A program made the translations under genes and the position numbers. A stretch of 64,000 bases of DNA from Eriocheir sinensis (taxonomy: Eukaryota; Arthropoda; Malacostraca; Decapoda; Varunidae): the NCBI RefSeq assembly GCF_024679095.1, contig NC_066509.1, positions 17,198,589 to 17,262,588 of the forward strand. Direction: 5' to 3'. The notes beneath the pieces are model-generated. The model saw only the letters and a list, made by a program, of their open reading frames with translations. It made no database searches and was not told where the DNA came from. Below, piece by piece: positions 62,286 through 64,000 of this stretch (its first letter is position 1; each line of letters begins with the position of its first letter).

Positions 62286-62287
62286 AC

Positions 62288-62376
62288 AATAGGGGTGGGC
62301 AGGTACCGGTACTAACGGTACCAGCTATATGGTACGGTACCGGTACCAAACTGCTCGGTACCGGTACTAATACTAG
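62288..62376. repeat. GGTACC-rich element start
   Basis: TAGGGGTGGGCAGGTACCGG followed by many GGTACCGGTA / GGTACTAA motifs. It is homologous to the complement of the block ending at 57797, so the two are probably opposite termini of related elements. Confidence 0.6.
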
Positions 62377-62459
62377 CCAGTCTCAATGGTGTCCCTCATT
62401 TCTTCCTCACACGAGTGAGGCTGAGACTGAGTGCCCGAGTGGATATCTCAGTGAAATGG

Positions 62460-62587
<128 letters not shown>

Positions 62588-62699
62588 CAGAAACATGGAA
62601 ACATGGAAATGCAGGCAACGGAAAGCCTATTGGCTCATTATGAGGTTGCCCGCTTTGGTGATTTAATCTGCTTGACAGCCACTTGGGGCCTGGGGAGCA

Positions 62700-62755
62700 G
62701 ATGAAAGCACCTCGATATTGAGGAGCAGATGAAAGCACCTCAATATTCAGTTCAC
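62700..62755. repeat. short tandem duplication at a LINE 3' end
   Basis: GCAGATGAAAGCACCTC plus ATATTGAG/ATATTCAG occurs twice (about 62697 and 62724), just beyond the CR1-like element's 3' end. It may be the element's terminal repeat. Confidence 0.6.
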
Positions 62756-62759
62756 TCCT

Positions 62760-64000
62760 GACGCAGCGAAGTGACGGTTGATTCTGTATTTGAAGGAGTT
62801 GATAGTATTCGCATTTACTACTTCTGAAGAAAGATTGTTCCAGTGACAGATGACTCAGCTTGAAAAGAAACTCCTTCTGATGTCTGTGTTACATCGACTA
62901 GACTGAATGGGTAAACAGTTATTTCTAGTTCTTAGGTTGGTTTGCAGTTCAAAGAATTTGAAGTAATCGACGTTATTGAATTTTTTCAGATACTTGAAGA
63001 CTTGAATCATATCCCCTCGTAGGCGTCTTTTCTCCAATGTAAAGAGATTGAGTCGCTTGAGTCGTTCCTCGTACGGTTGAGCCCTTAAGGTTGGTATCAT
63101 CTTCGTGGCGTGTCGTTGAATCCTTTCCAGTAAATCAATGTCCTTTCTGTAATTAGGAGACCAGAACTGTACTGCATACTCGAGGTGCAGTCTTACCATA
63201 GAATTATACAAGGATAGCATCACGTCTGGCGTTTTACACTCGAAGTTCCTCGCTATGAACCCGAGCATAGTGTTGGCTTTGTTGTAGGCTTTTTTACAGT
63301 GATTCGCGTGTTTCAGGTCACTGCTGATAGTGACTCCAAGATCCTTTTCCTCCTGCATTACTTGCAGAGGTCTCCCATTCATGATGTATGTGTGGTTACT
63401 ATTTCTGGACCCAATGTGCATGACTTTGCATTTGTCAACATTTAAGGACATTTGCCATTTTTCCGACCATTCGATAATGTGATTGAGGTCTTTCTGAATG
63501 ATTTCGCAGTCGGTCTTTGTGAGGGCCTTTCCCCCCACCTTGGTGTCATCAGCAAATTTGGATATTGTGGATTTCAGTCCTGATTCGAGGTCGTTGATAT
63601 ATATGATGAAGAGAATGGGTTCCAGCACTGACCCTTGAGGAACTCCACCAGTGACTGGAAGCCAATCAGAAGGCTGTCCGTTGAGTAGTACTCGTTGTTT
63701 TCTGTCAGTGAGCCAGTCTCTTATCCACGCGATCAGATTGGCTCCGATGCCCGCCGAGTGCAGTTTCTTAAGGAGTCGCTCATGCGGTACCTTGTCGAAG
63801 GCTTTCGGAAAGTCCAGGTATATAACATCACTGGGGATATGGGCATCCCAGTTCTTATATATACCTTGGAAGAAGTCTAATAAATTTGTTAGGCAGGAGC
63901 GCTTTTTTCTGAAGCCATTCTGGGTGTCGGAGATTACATTATTGTCTTCTAGAAACTTAACAAGTTTGTCTCTAATAATCTTTTCGAGTATTTTTCCTGC
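62760..64000 (-). mobile_element. CR1-like LINE, 3' half, continues beyond window
   Basis: The minus strand carries the RT half of an ORF2 open from the window end to 62855, then C-terminal residues in another frame to about 62765. It is related to the element at 45.3-49.2 kb but clearly diverged from it. Confidence 0.75.
62855..64000 (-). CDS. CR1-like ORF2 reverse transcriptase, partial, open frame
   Basis: About 381 codons without a stop on the minus strand, entering at the window edge: KILEKIIRDKLVKFLEDNNV, DTQNGFRKKRSCLTNLLDFF, VIYLDFPKAFDKVPHERLLK, GGVPQGSVLEPILFIIYIND, SKFADDTKVGGKA (FADD catalytic box), WQMSLNVDKCKVMHIGSRNS, EEKDLGVTISSDLKHANHCK, YAVQFWSPNYRKDIDLLERI and RRLRGDMIQVFKYLKKF. 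It is the most intact retrotransposon frame in the window. The QGSVLGP glycine is Glu. The frame fails only at the extreme C-terminus (stop at 62855 where homology seems to continue). The 5' part lies outside. Confidence 0.75.
   Translation of the reverse strand, partial: AGKILEKIIRDKLVKFLEDNNVISDTQNGFRKKRSCLTNLLDFFQGIYKNWDAHIPSDVIYLDFPKAFDKVPHERLLKKLHSAGIGANLIAWIRDWLTDRKQRVLLNGQPSDWLPVTGGVPQGSVLEPILFIIYINDLESGLKSTISKFADDTKVGGKALTKTDCEIIQKDLNHIIEWSEKWQMSLNVDKCKVMHIGSRNSNHTYIMNGRPLQVMQEEKDLGVTISSDLKHANHCKKAYNKANTMLGFIARNFECKTPDVMLSLYNSMVRLHLEYAVQFWSPNYRKDIDLLERIQRHATKMIPTLRAQPYEERLKRLNLFTLEKRRLRGDMIQVFKYLKKFNNVDYFKFFELQTNLRTRNNCLPIQSSRCNTDIRRSFFSS

Overview
The window looks like nuclear DNA of a malacostracan crustacean, probably a decapod. 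This is inferred from three things: very dense long (GA)n, (CT)n, (AC)n and (AT)n arrays, many diverged LINEs of the RTE, Jockey/CR1-like and CR1/L2-like kinds, and short protein-coding exons with GT/AG introns. There is no operon structure, no bacterial gene and no CRISPR array. Most of the 64 kb is transposable elements, often nested, plus simple repeats.

Host genes are sparse. (1) An ARF-family small GTPase is present twice, as a four-exon gene on each arm of a 3.2 kb inverted duplication (left arm 31177-34404, minus; right arm 37085-40286, plus). The genes are divergent, and both predict an uninterrupted 177-residue protein. (2) An EF-hand protein gene on the minus strand has seven exons between 23.7 and 18.25 kb whose splice phases join exactly. 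It carries an apparent 2-base deletion in one exon and an in-frame TAG beside another, so it is either decaying or affected by assembly errors. A possible start exon lies at 29968-30027. (3) One exon of a WD-repeat protein resembling WDR61/SKI8 lies at 61105-61271. (4) A glutamine-rich Myb/SANT-like exon lies at 11393-11852, perhaps linked to the Harbinger family. A few unassigned candidate exons are listed at low confidence.

Layout. 0-7.1 kb is a nested mobile-element stack: a LINE is split by a TTAA-flanked piggyBac-like element, which holds a TA-flanked Tigger/pogo-like element, which holds a tRNA-derived SINE. The same LINE also holds a TG...CA solo LTR. A second Tigger-like element follows. 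8.3-18.2 kb holds a PHD-finger LINE family in several pieces, a Gypsy-type pol region split by a LINE, and a truncated Harbinger element. 18.2-30 kb is the EF-hand gene, with a 1.5 kb hAT-like element, diverged tandem repeats and a 56-base minisatellite of about 20 copies. 31-40.5 kb is the ARF palindrome with a microsatellite-filled spacer. 40.5-49.2 kb holds SINEs, LINEs, a 441-base (AT)n, an 8-bp-TSD hAT-like palindromic element and a CR1-like LINE whose ORF1 is an SGNH esterase. 49.2-64 kb is mostly anonymous sequence with several inverted-repeat elements, a piggyBac transposase C-terminus and a CR1-like ORF2 that is open through the window end.

All boundaries and family names come from reading the sequence. 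No alignments or database searches were run.
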